A DNA stretch of 64,000 bases from Pseudomonas sp. NFIX28 (GCF_900107395.1 NZ_FNPW01000003.1:112632-176631), one strand, 5' to 3'. Positions 18,677 to 28,184 are shown, counted from the first letter of the stretch. The notes: generated by a model from the sequence alone, not told the origin. Made by a program: numbers and translations.

Positions 18677-18906
18677 TCATCTACCTGGACCGTCAGGCGC
18701 TGGCCGTGCGCGAGGGCCTGAGCGTGGCCGCCGCGATCGCCGACAGCGGCGACCCACGCACCCGAACCTCCTGCACCGGCCAGCCGCGGGCGCCATTTTG
18801 CGGCATGGGCATCTGCCAGGAGTGCCGCATGACCATCGACGGCCGGCGCCAGTTGGCCTGCCAGACCCTGTGCCGCGAAGGCATGCACGTGGAGCGCACG
18901 CCATGA
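18673..18906 (+). CDS. D-hydroxyproline dehydrogenase, small [2Fe-2S] subunit (gamma type)
   Basis: A 77-residue ferredoxin-like protein. Cysteines at about 34, 43, 48, 51, 63 and 67 (SCTGQ, FCGMGICQEC, ACQTLC) resemble the [2Fe-2S] N-terminal domain of sarcosine-oxidase-type alpha subunits, here as a separate chain. It should carry electrons between the flavin subunits. It overlaps both neighbours by 4 nt (ATGA), so the three proteins are translationally coupled. Confidence 0.88.
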   Translation: MIIYLDRQALAVREGLSVAAAIADSGDPRTRTSCTGQPRAPFCGMGICQECRMTIDGRRQLACQTLCREGMHVERTP

Positions 18907-20168
18907 GCGAACGGCGCCTGAATTGCGACATCCTCATCGTCGGCAGTGGCCCGGCCGGCCTCGCGGCAGCCCGGGCGGCGAGCCGCAGCGACCTTTCCAT
19001 CATCCTGCTCGACGACAACCCGCGCCCCGGCGGGCAGATCTGGCGCAACGGGCCGGGCGTGGCGCTCGCCGGTATCGCCCGCACAGCCTTGCAGGTGCTG
19101 GAGCATCCGCGGTTGCGTTACCTGCCGGGCACCCGCGTGGTGGCCGGTGCCGGCGCCAATACCCTGCTGCTGGAGGACGCTGGGCAGGCGTTGCTGGTGC
19201 AGTACCAGCGCCTGATCCTGTGCTGCGGCGCCCGGGAACTGCTGCTGCCCTTCCCTGGCTGGACCTTGCCGGGGGTGACGGGCGCCGGGGCCTTGCAGGC
19301 CCTGTTGAAAAACGGCCTGGCGATGGCCGGCGAACGCGTGGTCATTGCCGGTAGCGGGCCGCTGCTGCTGGCCAGCGCCGCCACCGCGCGCCAGGCCGGC
19401 GCCCGGGTCGAAGCGGTCCTGGAACAAGCCCCGCTGGCCGCGCTGGGAAAATTCGCCGCTGGCCTCTGGCGCTGGCCGGCCAAGCTCGGCCAGGCTGCCG
19501 GGCTGGCCACCACGGCCTATCGCTGGAATGCCCATGTGCTTGAAGCCCTGGGCGAAGATCGCCTGGAGGCGGTACGCATCCGGCAGGGCACGCAGGTGCG
19601 GGAAGTGCCGTGCGAACGCCTCGCCTGCGGCTTCGGGCTGGTGCCCAACACCACCCTCGCCAGCCACCTGGGCTGCCAGTTGCAGGCCAATGCCATTGCC
19701 GTGGATCGCTACCAGGCCACCAGCCTCGCGCAGGTCTATGCGGCCGGCGAATGCACCGGGGTCGGCGGCAGCGAACTGGCGAGGGTCGAAGGCGAGATCG
19801 CCGGGCTGGCCGCCAGCGGGCAGGTCCTGGAGGCCCTCAAGCAGGCCCAGCGCCGGGCCCATTGGCAGGCGTTCGCCGAGCGGGTGCACGAAGCGTTCAC
19901 GCTCCAACCCGGGCTTCTGCGCCTGGCGCGACCTGATACGCTGCTGTGCCGCTGCGAGGATGTGCCGTACGCCGACGTAGCTGGCAAAGCGAGCTGGACT
20001 GAGGCCAAACTGCACAGCCGCTGCGGCATGGGCGCCTGCCAGGGACGGGTCTGTGCCACGGCCGCGCAAGCCTTGTTCGGCTGGGCCGCGCCGACGCCAC
20101 GAGCGCCCCTGGTGCCCGCCAGGATCGAGACACTGTTGGTGGATTCGTCGACGCCCGGCGTACAGTGA
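18903..20168 (+). CDS. D-hydroxyproline dehydrogenase, FAD/NAD(P) subunit with BFD-like [2Fe-2S] (alpha type)
   Basis: A 421-residue flavoprotein of the pyridine-nucleotide-disulphide fold. The first nucleotide motif ILIVGSGPAGLAAA begins at 10, and a second, VVIAGSGPLLLASA, begins near 145. The C-terminus has the BFD-like cluster LCRCEDV ... RCGMGACQGRVC, expected to hold an iron-sulphur centre. It resembles the HcnB / octopine-dehydrogenase A-subunit family. With the two genes before it, it forms the D-hydroxyproline dehydrogenase complex, which passes electrons toward the respiratory chain. Confidence 0.9.
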   Translation: MSERRLNCDILIVGSGPAGLAAARAASRSDLSIILLDDNPRPGGQIWRNGPGVALAGIARTALQVLEHPRLRYLPGTRVVAGAGANTLLLEDAGQALLVQYQRLILCCGARELLLPFPGWTLPGVTGAGALQALLKNGLAMAGERVVIAGSGPLLLASAATARQAGARVEAVLEQAPLAALGKFAAGLWRWPAKLGQAAGLATTAYRWNAHVLEALGEDRLEAVRIRQGTQVREVPCERLACGFGLVPNTTLASHLGCQLQANAIAVDRYQATSLAQVYAAGECTGVGGSELARVEGEIAGLAASGQVLEALKQAQRRAHWQAFAERVHEAFTLQPGLLRLARPDTLLCRCEDVPYADVAGKASWTEAKLHSRCGMGACQGRVCATAAQALFGWAAPTPRAPLVPARIETLLVDSSTPGVQ

Positions 20169-20299
20169 CAAGCCGTCCGTTGCCGCCGGCGCATCCACAG
20201 GAACGCCACGGCCCGGCGGCCGGGTAGCCCAGGGGTTCAAGGATGCCTCCCTGGAGCCGCCACGGGGCGCGCCCGGCCCCATGAAAAGAGCAGCCCCTG

Positions 20300-21097
20300 A
20301 TGATCGATACCGTTCAGCTGCACCGTCTGCCCGAAGCCATCGCCAACCAGGCGCCCGAGGATATTCACAGCCTCCTGGGCAGCATGGCCCTGGTCATCCC
20401 GCTGCTCGACACCCTGTCCAACGCGGTGTTTTTCATCAAGGACCTGCAGGCCCGCTACCTGGCCGCCAACCTGACCCTGGCCCAGCGTTGCGGCTTCAAG
20501 AACGTCACGCCGCTGCTGGGCAAGACTTCGGCCGAGGTGTTTCCCGCCGTGCTCGGCCCGGTCTATACCGAGCAGGACCAACGCGTGCTACGCCAGGGCA
20601 TCACCATCAAGGGCCAGTTGGAACTGCACCTGTACGGCAGCCGCGAGCCCGGCTGGTGCCTGACCCACAAGCTGCCGCTGCAAGGGCGCGACGGGCAGAT
20701 CATCGGCATGGCCGGCATCTCCCTCGACCTGCAGGCCGCGCGCGACACGCACCCGGCCTACGAACGCCTGGCCGCGGTGGACCGGCATATCCGCGAGCAC
20801 TACAACGAGGCCATTCGCCTCGACGACCTGACGCATATCGCCGACCTGTCCATCGCCCAGCTGGAGCGCTACTGCAAACGCATCTTCCACCTCACCCCGC
20901 GGCAGATGATCCACAAAGTGCGCCTGGAACATGCCTCGCGCCTGCTGCTCGGCGAGCTGCCGATCACCGACGTCGCCCTGCAATGCGGCTACACCGACCA
21001 CAGCGCCTTCAGCCGCCAGTTCAAGGCCCTGACCGGCGTCAGCCCACGGCAGTTTCGGCAGAATGCGCTGGGCGCAGGCGCGGCCGTGCCGACCTAA
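20300..21097 (+). CDS. lhpR: AraC-family activator with PAS domain (LhpR)
   Basis: A 265-residue regulator. The N-terminal half (about 35-150) is PAS-like (NAVFFIKDLQARYLAANLT). The C-terminal half has two helix-turn-helix motifs of the AraC/XylS family, including RLDDLTHIADLSIAQLERYCKR and ITDVALQCGYTDHSAFSRQFK. The position at the end of the hydroxyproline operon, 131 nt after the dehydrogenase, matches the activator LhpR of P. aeruginosa. It probably senses a hydroxyproline isomer and acts on the 16121-16613 region. The ligand is inferred from the locus. Confidence 0.87.
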   Translation: MIDTVQLHRLPEAIANQAPEDIHSLLGSMALVIPLLDTLSNAVFFIKDLQARYLAANLTLAQRCGFKNVTPLLGKTSAEVFPAVLGPVYTEQDQRVLRQGITIKGQLELHLYGSREPGWCLTHKLPLQGRDGQIIGMAGISLDLQAARDTHPAYERLAAVDRHIREHYNEAIRLDDLTHIADLSIAQLERYCKRIFHLTPRQMIHKVRLEHASRLLLGELPITDVALQCGYTDHSAFSRQFKALTGVSPRQFRQNALGAGAAVPT

Positions 21098-21200
21098 ATT
21101 TCGTCGGTTCCCGGCCTCGCCATGCCTTATGATGCGCGACCTTTTCGGCAGGCCATCGCAAACCTGCCCAGCGTTTGCCATCGATTGCCAGGAGCCACGC

Positions 21201-22064
21201 ATGCGTCACCTCAGGAACCTCACCCGGACGCTGCATCGGCAGCGGATCGATGGCGTGACCTTCCATATCGAGCCGTCCCACCAGCCAGAACTGGACAGGC
21301 TGATCCGCGGTTTCCTGGCGACGCCTGAGCAACACCCCACGCTGGATATTCCTGAAGACAGTCGTGGTGTATTCCTGCTCGAAGGCGAACGCCAATGGGT
21401 GCTCAAGCGCAACCGCCTGACCCATTGGAAAAAGCAATTGCAGAACTTCCTCGGGCTCAAGCGCAGCTTCGGCTTGCACGACCTGACCAATGAATTCATC
21501 AATTTGTCGCGGGTTTCGGCCAAGTCTGGCCTCACGCCCCAAGTCTCGGCGTTCGGCTACAAGGGGCGCTTCCCGTTCCTGCGCGAAGAATATTTGGTGG
21601 TGGGTTTCTGGGCCAATCATTGCGACGTCGACACCCGCCTGATCGCCCATCCGGAACAGGTGCAAACCCTGCTACCGGATATTTTTCGCCTGTTCGGCCA
21701 GATGCTCGACGACGACTTCGTGCACATGGACCCACACCCGAAAAACATCCTTATCGGCGCCGACGGCCGCCTGCGCCTGATCGACTTCGAATGCTGCGCC
21801 CACACAGTGCTCGACCGCGACTTCAGCCTGGGTTTCCTGCTGGGTTATTTCTACCGTTTCTGGTTCCGCCGATTCATCTCGCAAGAAGATTACGACCGAC
21901 TCTGCGAGGCCTACCTGAACGCGCAACAGCCAAACCTGGACCGACGGATTTTCCAGCCGGTGTACCAGCGCTTTCGCGACGAAAAAGTCTCCCGCACCAC
22001 GCGCTACAGCATCCTCACCTGCGCCAGGGCACAAGCAGCCTTCATGCGAGCGATAAGCGCCTGA
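21201..22064 (+). CDS. Lipopolysaccharide kinase-like / RIO-type protein kinase-fold protein
   Basis: A 287-residue kinase-like protein. The catalytic loop is HMDPHPKNILIG (about residues 174-185) and the metal-binding LIDFE follows near 193-197. This pattern is shared by Kdo/heptose kinases (WaaP/InaA family) and BUD32-like kinases. The likely job is phosphorylation of a sugar or of a cell-envelope component, but the substrate is not visible. The ATG at 21201 follows AGGAG. A terminator follows. Confidence 0.75.
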   Translation: MRHLRNLTRTLHRQRIDGVTFHIEPSHQPELDRLIRGFLATPEQHPTLDIPEDSRGVFLLEGERQWVLKRNRLTHWKKQLQNFLGLKRSFGLHDLTNEFINLSRVSAKSGLTPQVSAFGYKGRFPFLREEYLVVGFWANHCDVDTRLIAHPEQVQTLLPDIFRLFGQMLDDDFVHMDPHPKNILIGADGRLRLIDFECCAHTVLDRDFSLGFLLGYFYRFWFRRFISQEDYDRLCEAYLNAQQPNLDRRIFQPVYQRFRDEKVSRTTRYSILTCARAQAAFMRAISA

Positions 22065-22086
22065 CGCCCATCCGATCCTTCTTCAT

Positions 22087-22109
22087 AAACCGCTCTTGAT
22101 GAGCGGTTT
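22087..22109 (+). terminator. Intrinsic terminator
   Basis: AAACCGCTC (22087-22095), loop TTGAT, GAGCGGTTT (22101-22109), followed by more T. It ends the kinase-like gene. Confidence 0.9.
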
Positions 22110-22178
22110 TTTTATTGCCAATCGCGGGTATTTCAAGCGGGGATTGAGGTAATACCGACAGAGTAAGCCGGATATAAA

Positions 22179-22201
22179 AAACCGGCGTGCCGCGCCGGTT
22201 T
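22179..22201 (-). terminator. Intrinsic terminator of the HSDR_N gene
   Basis: A 9-bp inverted repeat AAACCGGCG / CGCCGGTTT around TGCCG. On the minus strand it is followed by TTTTTTA, so it terminates the gene ending at 22226. Confidence 0.85.
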
Positions 22202-22225
22202 TGAACTCGATCTCGTACAAGTTTC

Positions 22226-23311
22226 CTAATCGTAATATCCGACGGTTTTTTTCAGGTGATCAGAGTACTCGTAGATTTCGTCGACAGAACTAATCGGATG
22301 ACGGGTTTCATTTTTTTCCTCGTCAAAAATCCCGATGTACTTTTGTGAGCGATTGAAGTGCAGGCGGCAAATCGGTTTTCGGTTGTTGTCGTCAAGCAAG
22401 ATACCGAAGTAACTCTGAGTGTCCCGTTGAACGATTCGCTTGGCATCAACCACGGAGCGAACCACAGCCCGTACGATGTGATACCCCTCGAGCTCCTCCA
22501 GCGTCGTCAGCACTTTATCGTCTGCCGTATCTGCATCATCGTTATCGGCACTCCCCGCTCCGGAAGCTGAGGTAACCGCAAGAGATGGCTGGATAGCACC
22601 ACTCATTGCAGACTTGAGACGATCGTTGATTTGATCATTGAGGAACTGCCCCACCGCTTTTCGCGTCAGCTCATAAAATTGCTCACGGACTTTTTGAGTA
22701 ATCACTCCGTCGTACACCCGCGAGGCGAAAACTTTGACGAAGTCATCGTCTGGCTTACTGACCTGAGAAGCGATGACTTTCTTGATCTGGCTTACGTACT
22801 TCAGCTCACCTGCCGCACTGATAATCGACTCGACATCAAAAGACGACTTAGTCAGCTTGGTCAGTTCTGGCACCGAATACTCATCGATATCGAGCAAGTC
22901 CAGTTCAAGGAAGGGTTTTTCATCCATCTTGTTGGGAGCATCCAAGTCAGTGAAAAACTTATAAACCTGGCCATTAGTGAGAATGGAAATCCGCGCGCTG
23001 GTGACATGGAAGTAACGAAACAATTGCGACGCATGATTGATCTGCAACGACTCGCCGATCTTCTTGCATTCGATAAGTATCTGAACCTCACCTTCCTTCA
23101 TGATCGCGTAATCGATCTTTTCGCCCTTCTTGGTCCCTATATCGCAAACGAATTCTGGCGTCACCTCCGTCGGATCGAATACGTCGTAACCCAACACCGT
23201 ACTAATGAAAGGCATGACGAAGGCATTTTTTGTCGCTTCTTCCGTCTGAATGGCGGCTCCCTGCAAACGTACCTTGGCAGCAAGACTGGTTAACTTCTCG
23301 AAAAATTCCAT
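22226..23311 (-). CDS. Orphan HSDR_N-type (type I restriction R N-terminal-like) nuclease-fold protein
   Basis: A 361-residue protein. Its first 200 residues resemble the N-terminal nuclease domain of type I restriction R subunits. A PD-(D/E)XK core is visible as Asp68 (EKIDYAI) and Glu81-Cys-Lys83 (LIECKK). A low-complexity acidic linker (SGAGSADNDDADTADD) precedes a C-terminal domain with RLHFNRSQKYIGIFD. No helicase domain and no hsdM or hsdS gene is nearby, so a complete restriction system is absent. The local base composition is clearly lower in GC than its neighbours, suggesting acquisition. The ATG at 23311 was chosen because homology starts there. Function is unknown. Confidence 0.78.
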   Translation of the reverse strand: MEFFEKLTSLAAKVRLQGAAIQTEEATKNAFVMPFISTVLGYDVFDPTEVTPEFVCDIGTKKGEKIDYAIMKEGEVQILIECKKIGESLQINHASQLFRYFHVTSARISILTNGQVYKFFTDLDAPNKMDEKPFLELDLLDIDEYSVPELTKLTKSSFDVESIISAAGELKYVSQIKKVIASQVSKPDDDFVKVFASRVYDGVITQKVREQFYELTRKAVGQFLNDQINDRLKSAMSGAIQPSLAVTSASGAGSADNDDADTADDKVLTTLEELEGYHIVRAVVRSVVDAKRIVQRDTQSYFGILLDDNNRKPICRLHFNRSQKYIGIFDEEKNETRHPISSVDEIYEYSDHLKKTVGYYD

Positions 23312-23552
23312 GAGTGGCCTCTTACCTGTCCGATCCGTGTATGAGCGTGGTGGCAAATTGACTGCCATTGATACTAGACACAAACCGCCACAAAGAAAGA
23401 TTCCCTCCATTTTGGATAGAACACCGGGACGAAATTTCTTCCAGCCGAGCAAATTCAGCCCTTAACCGCAGCCGAAGGGACAATCTAAAAAAGAATTTTC
23501 CCAGCGCCGTCACTGTCTGAATTTCAGATACAGCCGCACAGGGGTGACCACG

Positions 23553-23951
23553 ATGAAATTCGCCAAATTCTCACAGAAGCTGTCGCTGTGGGCCGGCAGT
23601 CCGGGGACCTTTATGATCGCGCTGGCGCTGATTGCGCTCTGGGGCATAAGTGGGCCGATCTTCGACTTTGACGACACCTGGCAGCTGATCATCAATACCT
23701 CCACCACCATCATCACCTTCCTGATGGTGTTCGTGATCCAGAACACCCAGAACCGCGACAACGACATCCTGCATTTGAAGATCGACGAATTGGTGCGCGC
23801 CACCAAGGATGCCCACAACGCCTTGCTGAGCCTGGATGGGTTGGATCTTCCCCAGTTGGAAAAGCTGCGCCAGGAATACAAGAAGATCGGGGAAGGCGAA
23901 TCCTTGAAGCTGGATGAAATACTGCCCACGCAAGAGCAGAAACCGAGTTGA
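23553..23951 (+). CDS. Low-affinity iron permease family membrane protein
   Basis: A 132-residue protein with two transmembrane helices (about 19-39 and 48-70) and a hydrophilic C-terminal tail. The segment TTIITFLMVFVIQNTQNRDNDILHLKIDEL is the hallmark of the Fet4-like low-affinity iron permease family. Bacterial members are much shorter than yeast Fet4, and transport has not been shown for most. The ATG at 23553 is preferred over a GTG at 23544 because AGGGGTGA is well placed for it. Confidence 0.85.
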   Translation: MKFAKFSQKLSLWAGSPGTFMIALALIALWGISGPIFDFDDTWQLIINTSTTIITFLMVFVIQNTQNRDNDILHLKIDELVRATKDAHNALLSLDGLDLPQLEKLRQEYKKIGEGESLKLDEILPTQEQKPS

Positions 23952-24047
23952 ATCGCCGCCGGCAAATGCCTGGCAGGCAAGAGCCAAGCGCTGGCGCCGA
24001 TGTGCCTTCAGGCCGAGCCCGAAGGCGCATCGGCACCAGGACGGCAT

Positions 24048-24572
24048 TCAGCCATCCAGTTGGTCCAGGGGCCTGCCAGCCTTGAGGGCCCTGGCCATTT
24101 GCAGGTGGTTCTGCAGTTTCGGCAGGGTTTCTTCGGCGAAGGCCTTGAGCTCGGGTACCGAGGTGGTTTCGGCCTGTTGCTGGATCTGCTCGATGGCCTC
24201 TTCGGTGGCCTTGACCTGGCTCTCGGCATAGGCGGCGTCGAAAGCCTCGCCTTCCGGAACCTCAGGGATCAACGCCTTGGCCCGGTTGATCACTTCTTCC
24301 CGGGGCGCTACGGGCAGGTCGAGTTTCTTGGCGATTTTCGCCAGGTGCTGGTTGGCGGTGGTGCGGTCGTTGATGACCACGATGGTGTAGTCCTTGACTG
24401 CCTTGGAGGATGTCTTCTGGTGAGCCAGACGACTGGCTTCGATGTCTGCCATGCCCTTGACCGAGGCGTCATCGATAAATTCCGCGGGGGATTGGGCGAA
24501 CGCCGCGGTGGCGCTCAGGCCGAGCAGCAGCGCGAGGCAGGTGCGGGACAGATGGGTGGCCCTGAAACTCAT
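24048..24572 (-). CDS. DUF4142 periplasmic protein
   Basis: A 174-residue secreted protein. A signal peptide with a cut at AFA-Q (about 26/27) is followed by a helical DUF4142 domain (FIDDASVKGMADIEASRLA ... IVVINDRTTANQHLAKIAKKLDL). The family is ferritin-like in its helix pattern and common in stress-related operons. No metal ligands can be confirmed. A GGAGG-like site precedes the ATG. Function is unknown. Confidence 0.85.
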   Translation of the reverse strand: MSFRATHLSRTCLALLLGLSATAAFAQSPAEFIDDASVKGMADIEASRLAHQKTSSKAVKDYTIVVINDRTTANQHLAKIAKKLDLPVAPREEVINRAKALIPEVPEGEAFDAAYAESQVKATEEAIEQIQQQAETTSVPELKAFAEETLPKLQNHLQMARALKAGRPLDQLDG

Positions 24573-24722
24573 GGTATCGGCCTCCTTTGATCAGGTAACG
24601 GCGCACGGCGCCTGCACAGAATGAGAGCTTTCAGGCCATCAAAGGTTTGAAAAAGTTGCATCGGCCACGACGAACGGTTGCCGGGGAAATCATCAGTAAC
24701 CCGCCTCGCGCCAGCGCTTGCT

Positions 24723-26072
24723 TCAGGCGCGGGACGGGCTGCGCTGGGCGCGTTTGGCGGTGTACATCGCTTCGTCGGCGTGCTTGAACAACTGCTTTTC
24801 GTCATGGCCGTGGTCGGGAAACAGGCCAATGCCGATGCTCGGCAGAATGCTCAGCTGATGGCCGTCCAGGCGCAGCGGCTCATTGAGCGCCTGGCGAATC
24901 TTCCCGGCGACGATGCCCGCGTCTTCCGCCTGCTGGATACAGCCGAGCAGCACCACGAATTCGTCGCCACCGATCCGCGCCACGGTGTCGCTCTCGCGCA
25001 CGCAGGCCTTGAGCCGGTTGGCCACGGCCTGCAGCAACATATCGCCGACGGCGTGGCCAAAGGTGTCGTTGACCTGCTTGAAGCGGTCCAGGTCGACGTA
25101 GAGCAAAGCCATGCGCCCGGCCTCGCGACGGGCCAGGGCCAACGCGCTGCGCAGGCGCTCGCGGAGCAATTCGCGGTTGGGCAGTTGGGTCAACTGGTCG
25201 TACTGGGCCATGTACTGCAGGCGCGTATGCAACTGCTTGCGCTCGATGGCGGTGGCGAGCTGGGCACAGACGTATTGCAACAGCTCCTTGTCCTGCTCGG
25301 TGTAGCGCTCGTCACCCGGCGCGCTCTTGACGATCAGCGCGCCGATGGTGCCTTTCTGCGAGTTCAGCGGCGCGCCAAGCCAGCACGGCGAATGCTGCTC
25401 GGAAACGGCATCCGGCAGCTGCGGTAACGGCCCGTAATTGTCGGGGGTCAGCAACAACGGCTGGCCACTGCGGATCACCTCGGCGCACAGGCTGCCGGTC
25501 AGCGTGCCCGGTTGCTCCGGGCAACGCTCGCGGTCGTCGACGTGATAGGGAAAGCTCAGCGCCTGGCATTGCTCGTCATACAGCGCCACCGAGAAATTCA
25601 GCGCCGGCAGCCATTCCCCAATGATCCGGTGCACGCGCCCGAACAGCGCCAGCAGGTCCTCGGCGGCATGGGCCGCTTCGGAAATCGCATACAGCGCCGC
25701 CTGCCGCGATTCGGCCTGCTTGCGTTCGGTGATGTCGCGGGCCACGGCGATGCGCAGTTGATCGACTTCGGACCAGCGCGCCGACCAGAGGATATGCGCG
25801 ACCTGCCCGTCCTTGCGCAGGTAGCGGTTCTCGAAATTGGGCATGGGTTCGCCGCTCATGATCCGATCGGCGGCCTGCAGGGTCCGCGCGCGATCCGCGG
25901 GGTGCACCAGCTCGATCATGCGCCGGCCGACCAACTCGTCCGGCGTGTAACCGAAAATGCGCTCGCAGGCGGCGCTGACGAAGACGAAACGGCCTTCGAT
26001 ATCCACCGCGCAGACAGCGTCCAGCAGAAGGTCGATGAAACTGGCCAGGGGCGCGGAGTTGTTGGTTGCCAT
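24723..26072 (-). CDS. PAS-GAF-GGDEF diguanylate cyclase
   Basis: A 449-residue cytoplasmic signalling protein. PAS covers about residues 10-120 (ends DITERKQAE), GAF about 130-280, and GGDEF about 285-445. The catalytic GGDEF is intact, with an inhibitory site RESD five residues before it, so it should make cyclic di-GMP with product feedback. It has no membrane segment. The PAS and GAF domains imply two sensory inputs of unknown nature. It is preceded by a LysE-type exporter gene in the same direction. Confidence 0.93.
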   Translation of the reverse strand: MATNNSAPLASFIDLLLDAVCAVDIEGRFVFVSAACERIFGYTPDELVGRRMIELVHPADRARTLQAADRIMSGEPMPNFENRYLRKDGQVAHILWSARWSEVDQLRIAVARDITERKQAESRQAALYAISEAAHAAEDLLALFGRVHRIIGEWLPALNFSVALYDEQCQALSFPYHVDDRERCPEQPGTLTGSLCAEVIRSGQPLLLTPDNYGPLPQLPDAVSEQHSPCWLGAPLNSQKGTIGALIVKSAPGDERYTEQDKELLQYVCAQLATAIERKQLHTRLQYMAQYDQLTQLPNRELLRERLRSALALARREAGRMALLYVDLDRFKQVNDTFGHAVGDMLLQAVANRLKACVRESDTVARIGGDEFVVLLGCIQQAEDAGIVAGKIRQALNEPLRLDGHQLSILPSIGIGLFPDHGHDEKQLFKHADEAMYTAKRAQRSPSRA

Positions 26073-26183
26073 CAGGGAACGACACTGCCTGTGAAGATAA
26101 AGCGCCGAGTATCAATCCCTGGGTTCTGGCAGCGGCGCGGGGCCGCTGCCTGTCCGTGACTGTCGCAACCTTGCAGACAGTTT

Positions 26184-26822
26184 TTATGCCTTGTTCGCCA
26201 GCAACCCCGGAACGGCATGCAGCAAGGCGTTGATGGCGAACCCGATGAACATCACGCCGCAAAGCCGGGTGATCGCCAGTTCATGACGCTGATAGAGGGT
26301 CCGAACCTGCCGCGCACCGACGATGCCAATCAGAATAGCGTATGCGCCGATACCGCCGAGGAAACTGAGGAAGATCAACCAGGGCAGCATCGACCAATTG
26401 AGCAATTCGGCGCGGCTGGACAACAGCGCGGTAAAAGTCGCCACGGCCACCGGGTACGCCTTGGGGTTGGTCAGGCCGAACAGGATGCCGTGCCAGAACG
26501 GCTGACGCGCCGGGCCCTGGGGTTCCTGCCCGTTGCTGCGCTGGCTGCGGATCGCCCGCAGGCCGAGCCAGAACAGGTACAGGCCGCTGAGCACACCCAG
26601 CACATCGAAGGCCGTGCTGCCGATCTCCCGCGCGCCGACGATGGCGATCAGCGCGGTACTGCACCAGACCACATCGCCCAGCAGGTGCCCGCAGAGAAAG
26701 CCGGCCCCGGCCCGCCGCCCGCGCGCCGCGCCAATGCCGAAGACCGCCAGCACGCCGGGGCCAGGGGTAATGCCGTAAATAAAACCCGAGGCGAGAACGG
26801 CCAGTAACAGCGAAGAAGTCAT
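26184..26822 (-). CDS. LysE/RhtB-family exporter
   Basis: A 212-residue inner-membrane protein with about six helices. The N-terminal GITPGPGVLAVFGIGAARGRRAG and the mid-protein LTNPKAYPVAVATFTALL are LysE-family signatures. Members export amino acids, homoserine lactones or other small metabolites by proton exchange. The substrate cannot be read from the sequence. Confidence 0.9.
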   Translation of the reverse strand: MTSSLLLAVLASGFIYGITPGPGVLAVFGIGAARGRRAGAGFLCGHLLGDVVWCSTALIAIVGAREIGSTAFDVLGVLSGLYLFWLGLRAIRSQRSNGQEPQGPARQPFWHGILFGLTNPKAYPVAVATFTALLSSRAELLNWSMLPWLIFLSFLGGIGAYAILIGIVGARQVRTLYQRHELAITRLCGVMFIGFAINALLHAVPGLLANKA

Positions 26823-26949
26823 GCCACACTCCGAAGCGCCGAAGGTGGCGCGGTTTTGATCGCAGGATTCTGCCGACTTGTGCGCCCCCGCACCACCCCA
26901 CCATGGTCGCCATAGCGACAGCCAGCCGTCTTGAAGCGGCGGTGATCGG

Positions 26950-27366
26950 TCATTCGTCGGTAAAGATCGTCATCCCGGCATAGGGCTGCCGCCGACAGGC
27001 GCGCAAACGCGAGGCCAGATCGCCGACATGGGCTTCCAGCTGATGGCCGTCGGGGTCGAGGAAATAGAACGATGCGCCTTCGCTGCGGTTGTCGCGCCAC
27101 TCCCGCACGCCAGCCGCCCGCAAGCGCTGGACGAACGTCAGGAAATGCCCGGCCTCGATACTGAAAGCGTAATGGGTGTAGTCCGGCACTTCGGCCAAGC
27201 GCCGCGACGGGTCCAGCGACAGGCACAACCACAGGCCGGGCAGCGACAGGTAGGCGCCGCCGTCCCAACTGGCATCCAGGCGCAGGCCGAGCAGTTCGCG
27301 GTAGAACGCCAGGCTGCGGTTCAGGTCGGTGACGGCGAGGGTCAGGTGGTTGAGGCCGGTGAGCAT
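26950..27366 (-). CDS. fosA: Fosfomycin resistance glutathione transferase FosA
   Basis: A 138-residue metalloenzyme of the glyoxalase fold that adds glutathione to the epoxide of fosfomycin. It closely follows chromosomal Pseudomonas FosA. The metal ligands are recognisable: His7 (LNHLTLAV), His in DYTHYAF, and Glu in [10 protein letters not shown]. The FYFLDPDGH segment is conserved. The ATG at 27366 follows AAGGAAT; an upstream in-frame extension to 27543 runs into the next gene's region and is not homologous. This is a core-genome copy with no mobile element around it. Confidence 0.93.
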   Translation of the reverse strand: MLTGLNHLTLAVTDLNRSLAFYRELLGLRLDASWDGGAYLSLPGLWLCLSLDPSRRLAEVPDYTHYAFSIEAGHFLTFVQRLRAAGVREWRDNRSEGASFYFLDPDGHQLEAHVGDLASRLRACRRQPYAGMTIFTDE

Positions 27367-27440
27367 GGTTCGGATTCCTTTGAGTCCTTCGACCACCCTG
27401 TGTCCCTGGCCAGAGGCCAACTCGGGGCTTGGGTAATACA

Positions 27441-28184
27441 TTAGAACTGGCGGCCTTGCAGACTTTCCGGCACCGCATATTGCTTTCCGTCGTAACGCAA
27501 GGTGGTCACTGCTGTCTTCTTGGCACTGGATACGGATACGCACTCTTCGCCCTTGCGAATATTGGTCGACCCGCTCGACTGGGTTTTGACGATCAGATCA
27601 GCATAACCATGACTGCTGGTGCTGGCCATCTGGAGAGTACGTTTGGTCTCATGGAACTCGCCTTCGCAGTTGGTATCCCACTCACCGCCATTGGACTCGA
27701 CGATCAATGACTCCAGCACCGGACGCAGGGTCTTGCCCTCTTTGACGTAGAGCGACAGCCAGGTTTCACCGAAAGGGTTGGCCCGTGAAGAACCCCTGAA
27801 GGCAGCACGAACCCCGAATGCGCGCAACTGCGGCGTGAGAATATAGCGAGCGGTATCGATGCTCAGCCAGTCGAAGCCGATCGCATCGGAACTGAATGAC
27901 GAGGCGTGAAAATAAGTGGCCAGGGGAGCACCACCATTGCTGGCAACCAGCGCCAACCGTAGATCATAGGTTCCCTCATAAGGGTCTTCAGCGCGCGGCG
28001 GCCCCTCTCGCTGCGAGCTCACGGTAATGTTCACTCCGGGATAGGCTGGCCACTCCTTGCATTCCGAGTATCCCACCACGCCATCCTTGAATTCGGGCGC
28101 AGTACATTGGGCATAAACATGGGTGATGTTCAGCGACAGCCCAATCATCGCCAAGCCACATAATCCAGCAAACTTCGATGTCAT
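27441..28184 (-). CDS. Secreted protein of unknown function
   Basis: A 247-residue protein with a signal peptide cut near VYA-Q (about 25/26). The mature chain has several cysteines (QCTAPE, SECKEW, NCEGEF, EECVSV), suggesting disulphides in the periplasm. No catalytic motif or known domain is recognised. The start at 28184 is supported by AAGGAG. GC content is a little lower than in the neighbouring genes. Confidence 0.7.
   Translation of the reverse strand: MTSKFAGLCGLAMIGLSLNITHVYAQCTAPEFKDGVVGYSECKEWPAYPGVNITVSSQREGPPRAEDPYEGTYDLRLALVASNGGAPLATYFHASSFSSDAIGFDWLSIDTARYILTPQLRAFGVRAAFRGSSRANPFGETWLSLYVKEGKTLRPVLESLIVESNGGEWDTNCEGEFHETKRTLQMASTSSHGYADLIVKTQSSGSTNIRKGEECVSVSSAKKTAVTTLRYDGKQYAVPESLQGRQF

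Noticed and set aside
26950..27366. fosA as a mobile resistance gene
   Set aside because: GC content and context are those of the core genome, and no mobile element or integron is present.
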